NCBI RefSeq assembly: GCF_905220365.1
Contig: NC_061153.1
Location: 9,320,001-9,384,000 of the forward strand
DNA: 64,000 nucleotides
DNA from: Vanessa cardui
Lineage: Eukaryota > Arthropoda > Insecta > Lepidoptera > Nymphalidae
Direction of reading: 5' to 3'
A model generated the notes under the pieces. It had not been told where the DNA came from, made no database searches, and saw only the letters and a program-made list of their open reading frames with translations. Made by a program: the position numbers and the translations under genes. Each line of letters begins with the position of its first letter. Position 1 is the first letter of the stretch. Shown piece after piece: positions 52,444-63,414 of this stretch.

Positions 52444-53004
52444 TTGGTTTAGTTAGGGTCGTAGCATGAACTGGTTAATATTCTTTTGGCGGGATATGCG
52501 TCAACAGCATTGGTCTGCAACCTGTCTAAGAGAAGGATACGGTACAATGTAGATGTATCCAAGGGTCTTGTGAATGGTGCAATCGGACATATAACAGAAA
52601 TATTATGGCCTTGCTTCCGGAGAGCACAAATGCATGATACTGACATACCTTCCGTCCGTATAGACTTCGGTAAAGATGACGTTCATCTCATTCAACCTAA
52701 GACTGTGCAATTTCCAGCAAAATATAGTCACGGTATTGCAGAAAGGAGAATGTTACCAATTATATTATGTTAGGCTTGTACGGTACACAAAATGCAGGGA
52801 AGTACCGTCGACCACGCCGTTCTATACCTGGGCTCGAAGCTCTTTGCCGCTGGTCACGCATATGTGGCCTTAAGTAGGGTGAAGTCATTAGAAGGGCTCC
52901 TCATTGAAGAGCTGGACTGTTTAAAATTAACTGGCAAACGACCTTGCAATAATGATGCGTTGAATGAGATGAACAGACTTAGGAATTTACCAGGTGAAAA
53001 CTAA
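52444..53004 (+). pseudogene. Helitron helicase, C-terminal fragment with one stop
   Basis: The frame has SKRRIRYNVDVSKGLVNGAI, then DIPSVRIDFGKDDVHLIQPK. A TAG at 52771-52773 replaces the usual Trp. Helicase motifs follow in the same frame: CTVHKMQGSTVDHAVLYLGS and YVALSRVKSLEGLLIEELDC, ending LRNLPGEN at 53004. These are the late motifs of the PIF1-like helicase of Helitron Rep/Hel proteins. The Rep domain and the first helicase half are absent. The 3' hairpin and CTRR end were not found. Confidence 0.8.
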
Positions 53005-53200
53005 AAAGTATAAAATAAAATTTAGGGAAAAAACCTTTTTAAAAACAAGCTTTTATTTAAATGCGCTAAAAAGAAAAAATAAACTTTTACACTAAAACTT
53101 TTACTGTTAATTTATAACGTCATTTCAAATTTAACACACTTGACACAATTTATATGTTATAAAAGCTTGTCGCGACATTTAAGTACTCGTATTTACGTTT

Positions 53201-53419
53201 TTACTTTAAAATGTTTAGTAGGCAGCATCGTTTTGTTGATGTTTCAGATTTTCCCATATTGTTCCTGGTACTACAACATTTAGCGCTCAGCTTCAAGTCT
53301 TCCCGGACTAAATTTATAATAAAAGTAGCCGTTCCTTTTGAAAACCGATATCGTTTTCGAAATTCTTCATCGTCCAAAGAGAATGGATTCCCTCTTACTT
53401 TACTTTTTCTTTTATCGAA
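53201..53419 (-). pseudogene. HARBI1-like (PIF/Harbinger) transposase N-terminal fragment
   Basis: On the minus strand from 53419: RGNPFSLDDEEFRKRYRFSK, GTATFIINLVREDLKLSAK and CCSTRNN. The D-x-E-F-x-R-R-Y-R-x-S/T-K block followed by a hydrophobic helix is typical of the start of Harbinger transposases. It ends at TAA 53201-53203. No DDE core or partner Myb protein is present. Could also be a fragment of a domesticated HARBI1 gene. Confidence 0.5.
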
Positions 53420-53429
53420 CGTTTAAGTG

Positions 53430-54195
53430 TTATCGAACGATTATAAATAACACTTTTTGACAATCCACTTTTAGCGAGATTTTAAACCTCCGATAACTTA
53501 TTATGAATAAGACCGTAAGCTTGTACGTAGCGTGCCAGCTCGAATTAGTGCAGTAGTTAAATCCAAAGGTGGATTGACTAGGTTTTAAGTTTTTTTATTC
53601 TTTTTTTTATGTAATTTAACAATTTAAATTTTAATCCATTGTGCTACTCGTCCAACCTCCACTGCCGCCGCGAGGTACCTGAGGGCTGAGCGCATCATAC
53701 TATCCTAGACTTGTTTTGATTTCTGTTATGTTTTTACTTTTATTTTTTATTTGATTTTAACACGACATAATAGTGGACTATTGTCAATGTCGTTCACTTG
53801 ACGTACGGAAATAAGGTGATCACTGAAAATCAGTGCTGCCGTCTTTGCAAATTTCACACATAGTACGAATCGTATTTTAATTTAAGTATAGAAAAAAAAA
53901 AAAAAAAACTATATAATTTAAATCGTTAATTTTTTTTTTTTTTGTGTGTGAAATTCCTAGGCCGACAGCAAATGCTGAGTGATTTCCCTTTTTGTGGCAT
54001 CGTACTGCTATGTAGGCAGCATTTTGTTTTTATTTATTTATGCCTCTTTTTAAAATCTTTCTTAGATATTATTTAATTGTATTGTTATTTTAAGTTTTTG
54101 TTTTTTTTTTTTTTGTTGTATTGTTTATGACACTGATGTATCAACACGATGCTTACAAATAAAAATTCTTTCTTTCTTCTTTTTTCTTCTAACAG
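53430..54195 (+). repeat. Probable 3' UTR of a 5'-truncated retroposon
   Basis: Non-coding. It contains CCTCCACTGCCGCCGCGAGG, an A run and T runs, and ends CTTACAAATAAAAATTCTTT with repeated CTTT units. The AATAAA plus simple-repeat tail looks like a LINE 3' end. No RT sequence remains. Confidence 0.4.
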
Positions 54196-54540
54196 TAATA
54201 AATCAATTTAAACAGAATAAGTTTCTTTTTAATTATTTTAAGTAAAATTTAAGGTACCTAATATTTTTGGCCAATTCTGTATAATAGGTAGAAGACTCAT
54301 TGATAGATTCCATTTTTGTTGTGTAGTTTTAAAGTGACAAATAATTAAAGTGATAAGTAATTTTAAAGAGGATTCACTAACTGGTGGGTAGAGTAGGGTC
54401 ACATACATATAATAAATTATAAATTAACTTGTTTTAAATAAATATTTATACTATAAAATAAAAAAATCTTTAAGAGCTTTTAAAAGCGGTGTTGCTTGTT
54501 TTTTTACTCCTACCCGAAAATTTTCTTCATTTAATAAATT
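54196..54540. other. AT-rich stretch with no recognised feature
   Basis: No coding frame and no repeat recognised. Confidence 0.5.
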
Positions 54541-54624
54541 TATATATAATGGCGGCGGTGCGGCCGTGCACATGCTGGAGTGCAAGCGCACCGCGCTATT
54601 GGAGTCCGATGTTGGGGTCACCAA
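54541..54624 (-). promoter_or_regulatory. Gypsy PBS and 5' leader fragment
   Basis: On the minus strand TTGGTGACCCCAACATCGG (54624-54606) directly follows the LTR. About 65 bp of GC-rich leader come next and then an abrupt AT-rich sequence near 54541, where the element is truncated. Confidence 0.6.
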
Positions 54625-54878
54625 TTATTACTGGGCTGATGTTGAGGATAATGAAAGTCACTAACTGGTTCACGATTTATTAACGAGACGGTACAATTAT
54701 ACGGACTGTGACGCACTTGATAGACACTCTGTTTTACATATGCAATGCTTCGACTTTTATACATGATGTACATATGCCAAATAATATGAGATACACAGAT
54801 GTGAAATATTTTAGTCATAGAATATGTAACTTAACTAACTGTTCACTTTAATACCTATGTGCATATACGGCACATTAC
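54625..54878 (-). repeat. Gypsy LTR with TATA box and polyadenylation signal, flanked by PBS and PPT
   Basis: Minus orientation: starts TAATGTGCCGTATATGCAC, has ATGTATAAAAGTCGAAGC (TATA box) mid-way and TTAATAAATCGTG (polyadenylation signal) about 50 bp before the end, and ends CAGCCCAGTAATAA. A PPT lies before it and a PBS after it, so it is shared by internal sequences on both sides. Confidence 0.65.
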
Positions 54879-54890
54879 TCCCCCCTTTAC
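54879..54890 (-). promoter_or_regulatory. Polypurine tract
   Basis: Minus strand GTAAAGGGGGGAG directly before the LTR start. Comparable with GGCGGGGGAG before the LTR at 2843. Confidence 0.65.
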
Positions 54891-55189
54891 AAAAAATAAG
54901 AAATATTTAAAATATTTAAGGAATTTTATGATGAATTATACCTTTCGAATACAATTACACATTACAAAATATATGAATAAAAGAGACAGATTATATAGAA
55001 AACATAAAAAACAAAATAAACTAGAATATATGTTAACAAATAAGTAATAAGATTGTCGATATAACCATGTATGTATATGTATATTTGACATCTCTACAAA
55101 TTTTTAAAACATATACTATGAACCTTAACTATTACAAATGTAAGTTGAAAATTTATCACAAAAAATAACACACTTTAATTTTATGATTC

Positions 55190-55493
55190 ACTTATTCACT
55201 TTATCTTTACACAATGATTTGTTGGGTGGTCGGGCCGTTTAGACCCGGTTCGCCCGTGCAGCATGCTACCGTCGTGTAACCCTGTAATTCTATGCGTAGA
55301 TATCTTCCATAATTCATTTTCCACGTCAAATATCCAATGATTGCAAAAATAAATAAAGTGACAAAAATTAGATAAATTTCTACTCTGAACAGTTTCCATC
55401 AGCGTTGAAGTAGCAGAAGCGCTATTACCGGCACTATTTTGTGATATTATAATTTGCTATTCTTTGCTCTTGCCTTTGCTTTTCCCATATTTT
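55190..55493 (-). pseudogene. Decayed relative of the small membrane protein at 836-1159
   Basis: On the minus strand from 55493: ATG GGA AAA GC, then after a shift GKSKE, a stop, and QIIISQNSAGNSASATS, matching the SKEQIVIAQNAAGG core of the 836-1159 protein. A shift then gives a hydrophobic span NFVTLFIFAIIGYLTW and a charged end NYGRYLRIELQ. It lies between a Gypsy integrase tail (55720-55610) and the PPT, so in this element the gene is the last one before the LTR. Confidence 0.55.
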
Positions 55494-55609
55494 TTACATA
55501 TTTAACAAGTGCCAATGAAGATAATGTGCTTACAGATTGAAGCGAACTACCGGTTTACTAATTCGACCAGAACTTGTAATCTTCGGCTCGTTCGTTCTTG
55601 TGTTTACAT

Positions 55610-55860
55610 TAGCCGGCACGACAATGACACGCTCTTGCATTTTTCGGTGTCAATTGTCAACGTAGGTTTTAATCGATCTATACTAATACATTTCTCCGTG
55701 TCTGCTTATAGTCCATTGAAATGTTACATCGCCTGAACATTTTTTTGAGGACGCAATTTTATTTCATAAACCTGTAGGGGGGTCAATATAAGCTGAAAGC
55801 CAAGTTTGTGGGGTTGGCCGTAGTCGCTAGTTTGTTTTAGTTTTCGCTATCTAAAATTAA
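55610..55860 (-). pseudogene. Gypsy integrase C-terminal tail
   Basis: The minus-strand frame near 55720-55610 reads EKCISIDRLKPTLTIDTEKC. The V/I-S-I-D-R-L-K-P block is typical of the last part of Gypsy integrases. Upstream (55860-55740) a GPYR-like piece survives in shifted frames. Confidence 0.55.
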
Positions 55861-55911
55861 ATTCTAAATCAGTTTTTATTCTACCCTCATTTGTATCTAA
55901 TTTGTGATAAT

Positions 55912-56925
55912 GTTTCATCACTTGTCTCGATATTGGAATCATGAATACGTCAGAGAATACACCAGGTCTAGATCTGAGTCTCGCGACAGTCGTAGTGTAT
56001 CGAGAGGTTAAGCGCCCTCGATAACACATGAACGTACTAGTGATTCCGGTCGTCACTATGAATATTCTAGACGAACACAATTGTCGCGTTATTGTCAAGG
56101 ACGTTCTCGGGAACATGATAATGTCTTAGATAGAATACTCCCTTGGTTAGACGTGATTGGAGACCGAATCCAACCAACTTCTGAAATGTCGGGTAGTCAT
56201 AGCTCATCTTATCCGACAGTCAACCGACCATTGCAACCGCCGTTATTGCCGTCAGCGGGTCCGACGTCTGTTACTAGTAACGAGAAAGACTCGGGAACCG
56301 AGGAAACAACCATCGAAAGCGTATCGGGTGTCGCGTCGAATGGTGCGCGAGAAACCAAAAACGTACCGGTCGGAATTGTTGGGGCATTATCGGAATTATT
56401 AAAAGTGAATACTCGAAATTTCTATGTTTCACCATTTGACTCGAGCGTTCATGAATTTGACGATTGGTGCACGTAAGTAGATGGCGCTTGTAGTTTAAAC
56501 AAATGAGATGATTGCGAATGTCTAGGTCGTGTAATGAGTTGTTTACGGGGAGAAGCACGGTCTTGGTTAAGTGATTGAGTGACTCACTATAGAACGTGGA
56601 GTAACTTTTAAAGTCGAATTTAAATCTTTTTGTCCACTTTATGTTATTTACATAAAGTGGACAAGCTTCTATTTTATTCGACGTTATGTGCGCGAACTCT
56701 AATAAGTATCCAACATATGCCGAATTGGCTCGTAAGTCACTTACGTTTTAATATTGTGAAAGATCTATCTGACTAAAAATTTTCTATTGTCGTGCGTGGT
56801 ATTGCCGATCCTCAAGTTAAAGCGGCGGCTATAAATGTCAAATTAACATCAAGTAAGCTAGTGGAATACCTGACCGCATACGTTAAACCTATAGGTGAGG
56901 TTCGCATATCCTAACGTTCGTCAGT
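55912..56925 (+). pseudogene. Gypsy gag (broken)
   Basis: Plus strand: an Arg/Ser-rich N-terminus (EYTRSRSESRDSRSVSRG). From 56081 a frame ends at 56476 after VSPFDSSVHEFDDWC. The capsid region follows in shifted frames: RVMSCLRGEARSWLSD, KDLSD and VVRGIADPQVKAAAINVKL, SSKLVEYLTAYVKPIGE, ending near 56905. The R-G-E-A-R-x-W-L block is typical of retrotransposon gag capsids. This is a different Gypsy family from the one at 2456-43957. Confidence 0.72.
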
Positions 56926-56929
56926 TTAG

Positions 56930-57564
56930 TCATTCCTTATCATGAAAATAGACAGGTAGAAAGGTATTGCCATAGCCTTTTTAAACATGCTCCGCGTCAA
57001 TATTGAAACCAAAGGTGTGTAATGGTCTGACGCACTATGGAAGGCTCAGCTAACCCTTAATATCACCAGACAGACATCCACACATATTTCATCGTTGCAA
57101 CTACTTGTTGGTGTAGACGTTGCGACTCCGGCCTGGAATCCTCTCTACCATCCAACAGAGAGGCTTGGCCAGTCAACGAAGACAAGACGAATACGTTAAC
57201 CAGTCTTGTCGGCAGCCACAAACCTTCGCGGTGCGGGTCCATGTCTTCGTGATCAAGACCTCGCAAAGTACTGGGAAACTGGACTCCGGTATGCGCGGCC
57301 TCTGCAGGGTGCTACCGTTTGGTGAGAGTTCTTCCCCACAGTTGCTACAAGCTTCAGATTGTTGCTGGTTCGTGCGGGAAATCAACGCAATCGGCTGCGG
57401 AATACATGATTCTGTGGCAAGGAGAGTGGACTCCCGATGTGTGCTCCGCTATGTCTAATGGTGAATTAATTCATTTATTTCGGCATTTAGTTAATTCATC
57501 TATATTTGAGTTTTTTGTGGACATGCCTATGCCGGGGCCTCTGTCTTTTAACAGTTACATTTAA
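56930..57564 (+). pseudogene. Gypsy integrase C-terminal half joined directly to gag
   Basis: Plus strand: near 56955 a QVERYCHSLFKH-like piece (the segment after the integrase catalytic Glu), then in another frame VNIETKG, DALWKAQLTLNIT and SSLQLLVGVDVATPAWNP. The GPY/F-like module follows, RVLPHSCYKLQIVAGSCGKS and AAEYMILWQGEWTPDVC (57320-57445). Protease, RT, RNase H and the integrase core are missing, so gag is fused to the late integrase by an internal deletion at about 56905-56940. Several frame changes. Confidence 0.7.
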
Positions 57565-58314
57565 TTTGTTATTTTTTTTGTGTGTGAAAGATTATTTTTC
57601 CCTTATGTACTTTTCTATATGAGAATTGTTGCGATTTGTGTGTGTGCTCGGACATTGTCTTGTAGCTGTTCAGACATGTGGTCCTGGAGCTGTGTACATG
57701 CAGGGTCAGGGTCATGCCACACGTTGGCCTCTGACGAGTCGTGGTTTGGTATGTTATGTCTGCGAGGCATACACGTCCGTGTTTTTATTGTTGTTAGTTT
57801 GGATTGAAACATGCTTTTATGGGTAACGATTCACACATGCAAAGTTATGTCTCATGTAAGTGCGCATAGACCTCTATCGAGTCATGAGGGTGCACTCCCC
57901 CGACGGGAACTGCCCCGGGTGATTGTTAGTCATATCTGTTTGTTTTATATCCGCTCTTCTTAGGCTGTTTTATTTGTGTGACTTTAGCTTACAAGTATAC
58001 CAAATTGAATGATAACGCATAATCTCCTTTTGTGAATTTATTCTGTGTGGTTATTTCGTTCTGTGCAGAGGACGAGGAGTCAGTCACTCAGCAGCTGCTG
58101 TCGCGCCACGATGAGCTGAAGGAGCGTGTGAACGGGATGCACCACTCAGCCCCGGAAAGGCGAAGGAGAGGCGGCAGGCCACGCTGCGTAAGCGCGCGTG
58201 CAGACTCATCGCTGATGCGCACGTCGACTCAACGCTGATGCGCACGCCGACCTCGTCAGCTTCATGTCGCCACTGTCACCGTCACACGAGCGCGGAACGC
58301 TGATGTTTACGTGA
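57565..58314 (+). other. Gypsy 3' region with an exon-like ORF segment
   Basis: AG at 58070-58071 after a pyrimidine-rich tract precedes a frame EDEESVTQQLLSRHDELKER and APERRRRGGRPRCVSARADS, ending at a TGA near 58236. GC content is clearly higher than in the neighbourhood (58080-58300). It may be a spliced 3' exon of the Gypsy; the function is unknown. The region 57565-58030 has no supported frame. Confidence 0.35.
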
Positions 58315-58594
58315 TACACTTGAGGGGTAGTCAGAACGTAACCGAGGTGACCATGTGTGTGTTTACCTGGTACCCTTGAGGGGCAGCCAGAACGTCACCG
58401 AGGTGACCATGTGTGTGTTTACCTGGTACCCTTGTGGGGCAGCCAGAACGTCACCGAGGTGACCATGTGTGTGTTTACCTGGTACCCTTGTGGGGCAGCC
58501 AGAACGTCACCGAGGTGACCATGTGTGTGTTTACCTGGTACCCTTGTGGGGCAGCCAGAACGTCACCAAGGTGACCTTGTGTGTGGTCCTGATA
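58315..58594 (+). repeat. Tandem array, five units of exactly 56 bp
   Basis: Units start TACACTTGAGGGG (58315) and TACCCTTG... at 58371, 58427, 58483 and 58539. Each includes CAGAACGTCACCGAGGTGAC and CATGTGTGTGTTTACCTGG. The middle units are almost identical and the outer two diverge. The period is not a multiple of three, so it is not a repeat-protein gene. Confidence 0.88.
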
Positions 58595-58879
58595 CTCCTC
58601 AATGCGGAGGTTTATCAGAGGGCCTCGGAAGTGGCTTCTTGATTTGTTGTTACTTATGTGTTGTCCTGGCGGAAGCCAGAGGGCCACTTTCGAGAGCTTC
58701 TTGTTTTACTGTTGTTCATGCTATGTTTGTCGACATCGTTCATGAGTAGAGCTCCTCATTAAAGATGCCTTCTTGCTTTGGTTACCCTTTGTAAGGGGAT
58801 TGCTTGAGTGCACGCTTGCGGTCCGTTTGCATTGAATATCCAAAGCCAAAATAATACATCTCTACAATGTTGTTTTAAC

Positions 58880-59310
58880 ATTTCAGAAGAGAATGATGTT
58901 GACGAGGAACCATCAAGCGAGGATGGACTACAAAGAGACCCCGAATGGTGATGGTCAGGATGGACGAGACAGTCGGGTTGAAGACGAAGCTGATCGAGGA
59001 CAACCGCGAGTCGGGAACGGCTGTCTTACAAGAACTACCCTCTTCTCAAACAGGACCGAGCGGAATCACATATATACGGCAGAACGCTTAGTGACGGGTT
59101 TAATATTCGGTTGACTGTCGGTCGAATAGGTTCGAGTCTGTTTGTATCGGTCGTGGTATTTACTGTTCTTACATACGTACATACTAATTAACCGTCTATG
59201 TATTGAAATATTCTTGTAACCGATTAAAGTTATGTTTATAATTGAAACCATCACGGTTTCAATTATAAATAAATAAAGATCTGTAAAGTATAGGTTAGTC
59301 ATTCGCGTTA
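58880..59310 (+). repeat. Possible Gypsy 3' exon tail and LTR-like segment with a 15-bp hairpin
   Basis: TTTCAG at 58880-58885 precedes EENDVDEEPSSEDGLQRDPE and a stop near 58952. Downstream, CACATATATACGGCAG resembles a TATA box and AATAAATAAAGATCTG a polyadenylation signal, as in LTRs. TTTATAATTGAAACC (59235-59249) and its reverse complement (59255-59269) form a hairpin with a 5-nt loop. No partner LTR was found, so the LTR call is tentative. Confidence 0.35.
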
Positions 59311-59703
59311 TATTTTTTTTATTTAATTAATCATAGGGTTTGTTAGACTTGTTAGATATTTTAATAATTTAGTGTATTGTAAATAATTTATTCCGGCAAT
59401 TATAACATTCATTTATACTTTCTTTTTAATTCTTGCTGACTCTTTTCTCCGTCACCTATGACATTTTTATGTGGTATCCCTGTAGGCTTACTCCACAGAA
59501 TAATTACTGATGAAGAAATTTAGATAATAATCATAATATTAATTAATAATTCAAATGGAATGGTCAGTTTTCAATTCTACTTTTTTTCGATGGTTCAGGT
59601 TGCTCACATTCTATTTCAACATCGAATGTGAAGGTTTGAAGGATGACAGGAGTTAAAGTTGGAGTCATCGTTGGTAGTTTCTATTTAAATTCATTTTCTT
59701 CTA
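59311..59703. other. AT-rich stretch with no recognised feature
   Basis: No coding frame or repeat recognised. Confidence 0.5.
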
Positions 59704-60314
59704 TTAATTTAGATATATCCATAATGTTAGTACAGGTTTCTCCCGAGCAATGAAAGCATACTGTGGAGCATACGAGGCCTGCTTTTCTGCAACCACACAT
59801 GCTTCACACAGTTTCCTTTGCACGTGCAAAAAATCAATTTCACGAGCTCCGGTGGCGCTGGAGATTGAACTGAACTTGGGATAGGCATCCAAATACTTCC
59901 ATATCTTTTCCAGCCCCAATCTTCAGGATTATTGTATTTTCCAAGCCATGATTAGACCTGGTGATACACTCGGAGAGTGTGGAAATGAGCTGCAGCCTGT
60001 GTTGGCGGGAGTAATGATAAAGTAAATGAATTTTTTGATACCGTTTTAGAGAATATCTTGTAACTCATAGTGTCTAGAGTATCGTCCTTGCTCCCACCGT
60101 ATAAAGCAACGAGGAAATGTTCTCCAACGAGACTGAGTAAAGATGGATCTACTTTATCATTGAGGAATAGCGCTGTACCACCTGCTAGTTCAGGATGTTT
60201 TTTCAGAATTTTTACGAATTTTAGTTTACCTATATTATAGGTGGCTGATGTTGTGTCACATCCCGAAAAAGCGTGAAGAAAAAGCAATTTGTCTACTATG
60301 ATAGTTCCATACAT
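59704..60314 (-). pseudogene. Fragment of a repetitive animal ORF family (HAFSGCDTTS block, Cys-rich end)
   Basis: From 60314: KLLFLHAFSGCDTTSATYNI, LVGEHFLVALYGGSKDDTL and THTLRVYHQV-like end, then in shifted frames PEDWGW and PPELVKLIFCTCKGNC with further cysteines down to about 59750. I have met the H-A-F-(S/T)-G-C-D-T block, followed by a TSO1/CXC-like cysteine motif, in many high-copy ORFs of insects and marine invertebrates. Its transposon type is not known to me. The 5' part is missing here. Confidence 0.5.
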
Positions 60315-60494
60315 ATAGGTTAAGGGGCTATATAACTGGTCAGATGAGCGGCCTTTCGACGGTTTTAAATAGAATATATTTGATTTTAGGGCTACCTATA
60401 ATGCGGAAAACTGAAACATCCGAATACAAATTCATAAGGAACATTGAAACACTGTCCACATTGATTTAAGTGCCCTTTTGTATATGCAACACAC
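60315..60494. other. Junction between the Cys-rich fragment and LINE-H
   Basis: No coding frame recognised. The LINE-H 5' edge lies near 60490, shortly before its ORF2, so ORF1 is absent. Confidence 0.45.
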
Positions 60495-60506
60495 TGTATT
60501 AAAGAC

Positions 60507-62423
60507 ATGTTTATAATAATTTATCTATTAAAATTCGATTCTATTTCAATTTATTACCAAAATGTTAGAGGTTTAAGGTTAAGTATTAATGAGGTACGTC
60601 AAGAAATACTAGCGATAAATTATGATATTATAATATTTACTGAAACATGGTTAAATAGCAGTCTATTCACGGGGGAACTTTTTGATGACAATTACATCGT
60701 ATACAGACGTGACCGCGAAAGCTCTGCCCTAAGCAAACATAAAAAGACAGGTGGAGGTGTCTTAATAGCTATATCTAAGATGTTCACGTCACAAAGGATA
60801 CTTGAATGGGAAAGTGACTGTGAAGATATTTGGTTAACCGTAGATTTAAAGCCAGTAATTATTAATATCTGTGCAGTATATTTACCACCACCTATTAAAC
60901 GTGAGTTGCTGGACGCATTCACAAAAAATACAAACAAAGTTTTGCAGGATTACTGTCACAGTCGTGAATGCACACTTATTTTTGGGGATTTTAACCTAAG
61001 CGATGTTTATTGGAATGTTTCTAAAGAAGATTCTTTTGCTATACCCGACAACTATAACAATTGTCATATCAAGAGCTCCTTAATTGATTTTATGTCATTG
61101 AATAATTTAAACCAATATAACCTAATATATAATTCCAAAAATAAAATTCTAGATTTAGTACTATGTAGTCAAGACGTTACAGTCTCGAATAGTTACAATC
61201 CTTTAAAAAAGACAATAGATGTTTTACACCCACCACTAGATATTAATATTCAATTACCTAAAAAAACAAAAAATATTAATAAAAATGTAAATAAATTTAA
61301 CTTCTATAAGGCCGACTATAACAAAATTATTAATGAACTTGACAAAATATCATGGCTTGTTGAATTTTCTACCTGTAATAATGTTAACGACATGCTGAAT
61401 CGTTTTTACGCCATATTACAAAAAATTATAGTAAAATTCGTACCCCAAAAAATAAACAGTAAACGAGACTCTCCTAAATGGTTTTCTAAAGAACTTTTAC
61501 AGCTATTGAAGTTAAAACACAAATACCACGTTAAACTCAAAAAATATGCGAATCCCTTGGATAGAATAGAATTCGAATATCTTAGATCCGACTGCCTAAA
61601 ATTGTTATCTCAGTGCTACCACAACTATATAACTAAAATAGAGAATGAAATCGGAAAAAATCCTAGATACTTTTGGACTCATTTAAAAAATTTTCGCCAG
61701 CGCAAGAATCCTTATCCCTCAACTATGTTTCTCGGCGACGAAAAATCTAATGACCCCCAATCTATTTGCAATTATTTTGCATACAATTTCTCCTCAGTAT
61801 ACGAGAGAGACTCGTTAACTGGTATTGATCCTTGTCCTTATAAAATGAACCAAAATGGAATACGTAAGTTTAAGCTAACACAAACTGAGATTTATAAAAA
61901 GCTAAAAAGACTTGATGTTAACAAAGCTGCGGGGCCAGACAATATTCCACCTCTTTTTCTCTTGAATTGTGCATCCACTTTATCATTTCCACTAATGTTA
62001 ATTTATAACAAATCCTTATCGTCTGGGGAATTTCCTACAAGGTGGAAGGAAGCAAGAATTGTGCCAATATATAAATCAGGGAAACTCGAACAAATTAAAA
62101 ACTACAGACCTATTTCAATTTTGTGTACTCTGTCTAAGGTATTTGAATCTCTGGTTTATCCTATAATTTACAACTACGCTAAAGATTACCTAAGTGACAA
62201 GCAACATGGATTTATTACTAAACGATCTACAAATACAAATCTCATGATGTATGTGACAGATATTTCTGAAAACCTGGACAGGGGCCACCAGGATGACATT
62301 ATATATACGGATTTTTCAAAGGCCTTCGATAAAGTGAACCACAACCTATTGATAAAAAAAATTAAAACTACTGGGAATCTCCGACGCCCTTTTGCTGTGG
62401 TGCACAACTTATCTCAAAGCTAG
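60507..62423 (+). pseudogene. LINE-H ORF2, endonuclease and first half of reverse transcriptase
   Basis: SISIYYQNVRGLRLSINEVR, IFTETWLNSSLFTGELFDD (catalytic Glu), TGGGVLIAISK, CAVYLPPPIK, LIFGDFNLSDVYW and DVLHPPLDINIQL form the endonuclease. RT entry: NKAAGPDNIPPLFLLNCAS, RWKEARIVPIYKSGKLEQ, KNYRPISILCTLSKVFE, KQHGFITKRSTNTNLMMY and IIYTDFSKAFDKVNHNLL (catalytic Asp). A one-base loss near 62370 diverts the frame to a stop at 62423. Confidence 0.85.
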
Positions 62424-63414
62424 AAATTCTAGGGTTGTTGTAAACGGCTACCAATCTGACTTCGTCATGGCATACTCTGGTATTCCACAGGGATCTAATC
62501 TCGGACCTCTCTTCTTTAATATATTTATTAATGATATTACTACAGTATTAAAATATTCACGCTGCTACCTTTTCGCCGACGATCTCAAGCTAACACGTGT
62601 CATAAAAGAACAAAACGATGTTTTGCTTCTGCAACATGACTTAAATGCTTTGGATACATGGTGCAAGACAAACAAAATGTTTTTAAATATAGATAAATGC
62701 AAACACATTAAAATTACACGCAAATTAAGACCAATAAGTTCAAAATACTACATACAAGGTATAGAACTGCAGGAGGTTCAGAACATTGAAGACTTGGGTG
62801 TCACAATAGATACGAAATTAAATTTTAATAAACACGTCGATAAAATAGTCGAATCAGCCAATAAGAGTCTTGGTTTTATTATACGCTGTAGCAAAGAATT
62901 TCGAAAGACGAGTACAGTAATCAGACTTTATGACTGCTATGTTCGCAGCAAGTTAGAATATTGCTCCATAGTTTGGTGTCCAACCAATATAACACAAAAA
63001 ACAAGAATCGAAAAGATACAAAAAAGATTTGTAAGGCATTTGGCGTACAAAACCAAAAATAACTCTTTTAATACCTACAGCGAAAGGCTTAAGTACTTTA
63101 ACATGCAAACGCTTGAAAACAGAAGATCCTATCTAAACATGTGTTTTTTGCACAAACTTTTCAACAATAATATCGACTGTCCAGAAATATTGAACAAATT
63201 TTGTTTCACGGTACCGAGAAGAATCCCTCGCTTTGGTTGTAACTTGTTCCAAATACTCCGACACAAAACAAGAGCTGGAAAAAATTCTCCAATACCAAGA
63301 GTGAGCATACTTTACAATAATTTATCCAAAGAAATAAATGGCTTAGATCTATTTCACGACAACCTAGGGGCATTTAAAAACAAATTAAAGACACATTTAT
63401 TCACTATTGCTTGA
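62392..63414 (+). pseudogene. LINE-H ORF2, second half of reverse transcriptase and C-terminus
   Basis: Continues directly from the frameshift: YLKARNSRVVVNGYQSDFV, SGIPQGSNLGPLFFNIFIN and YLFADDLKLTRVIKEQ (active site). MFLNIDKCKHIKITRKLRP and VRSKLEYCSIVWCPTNI follow, then the basic C-terminus ending KLKTHLFTIA. No further lesion is visible, so a single indel separates LINE-H ORF2 from a complete frame. Confidence 0.85.

Noticed and set aside
54489..54683. Plus-strand ORF of 64 codons with an alanine-rich part
   Set aside because: It overlaps the PBS, leader and LTR of a minus-strand Gypsy element.
57580..57826. Overlapping ORFs of 65-75 codons with Cys-rich translations
   Set aside because: Both strands are open over the same stretch with no recognisable motif; probably chance.
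58315..58594. CRISPR array
   Set aside because: Units are directly contiguous without unique spacers, and the DNA is animal nuclear sequence.
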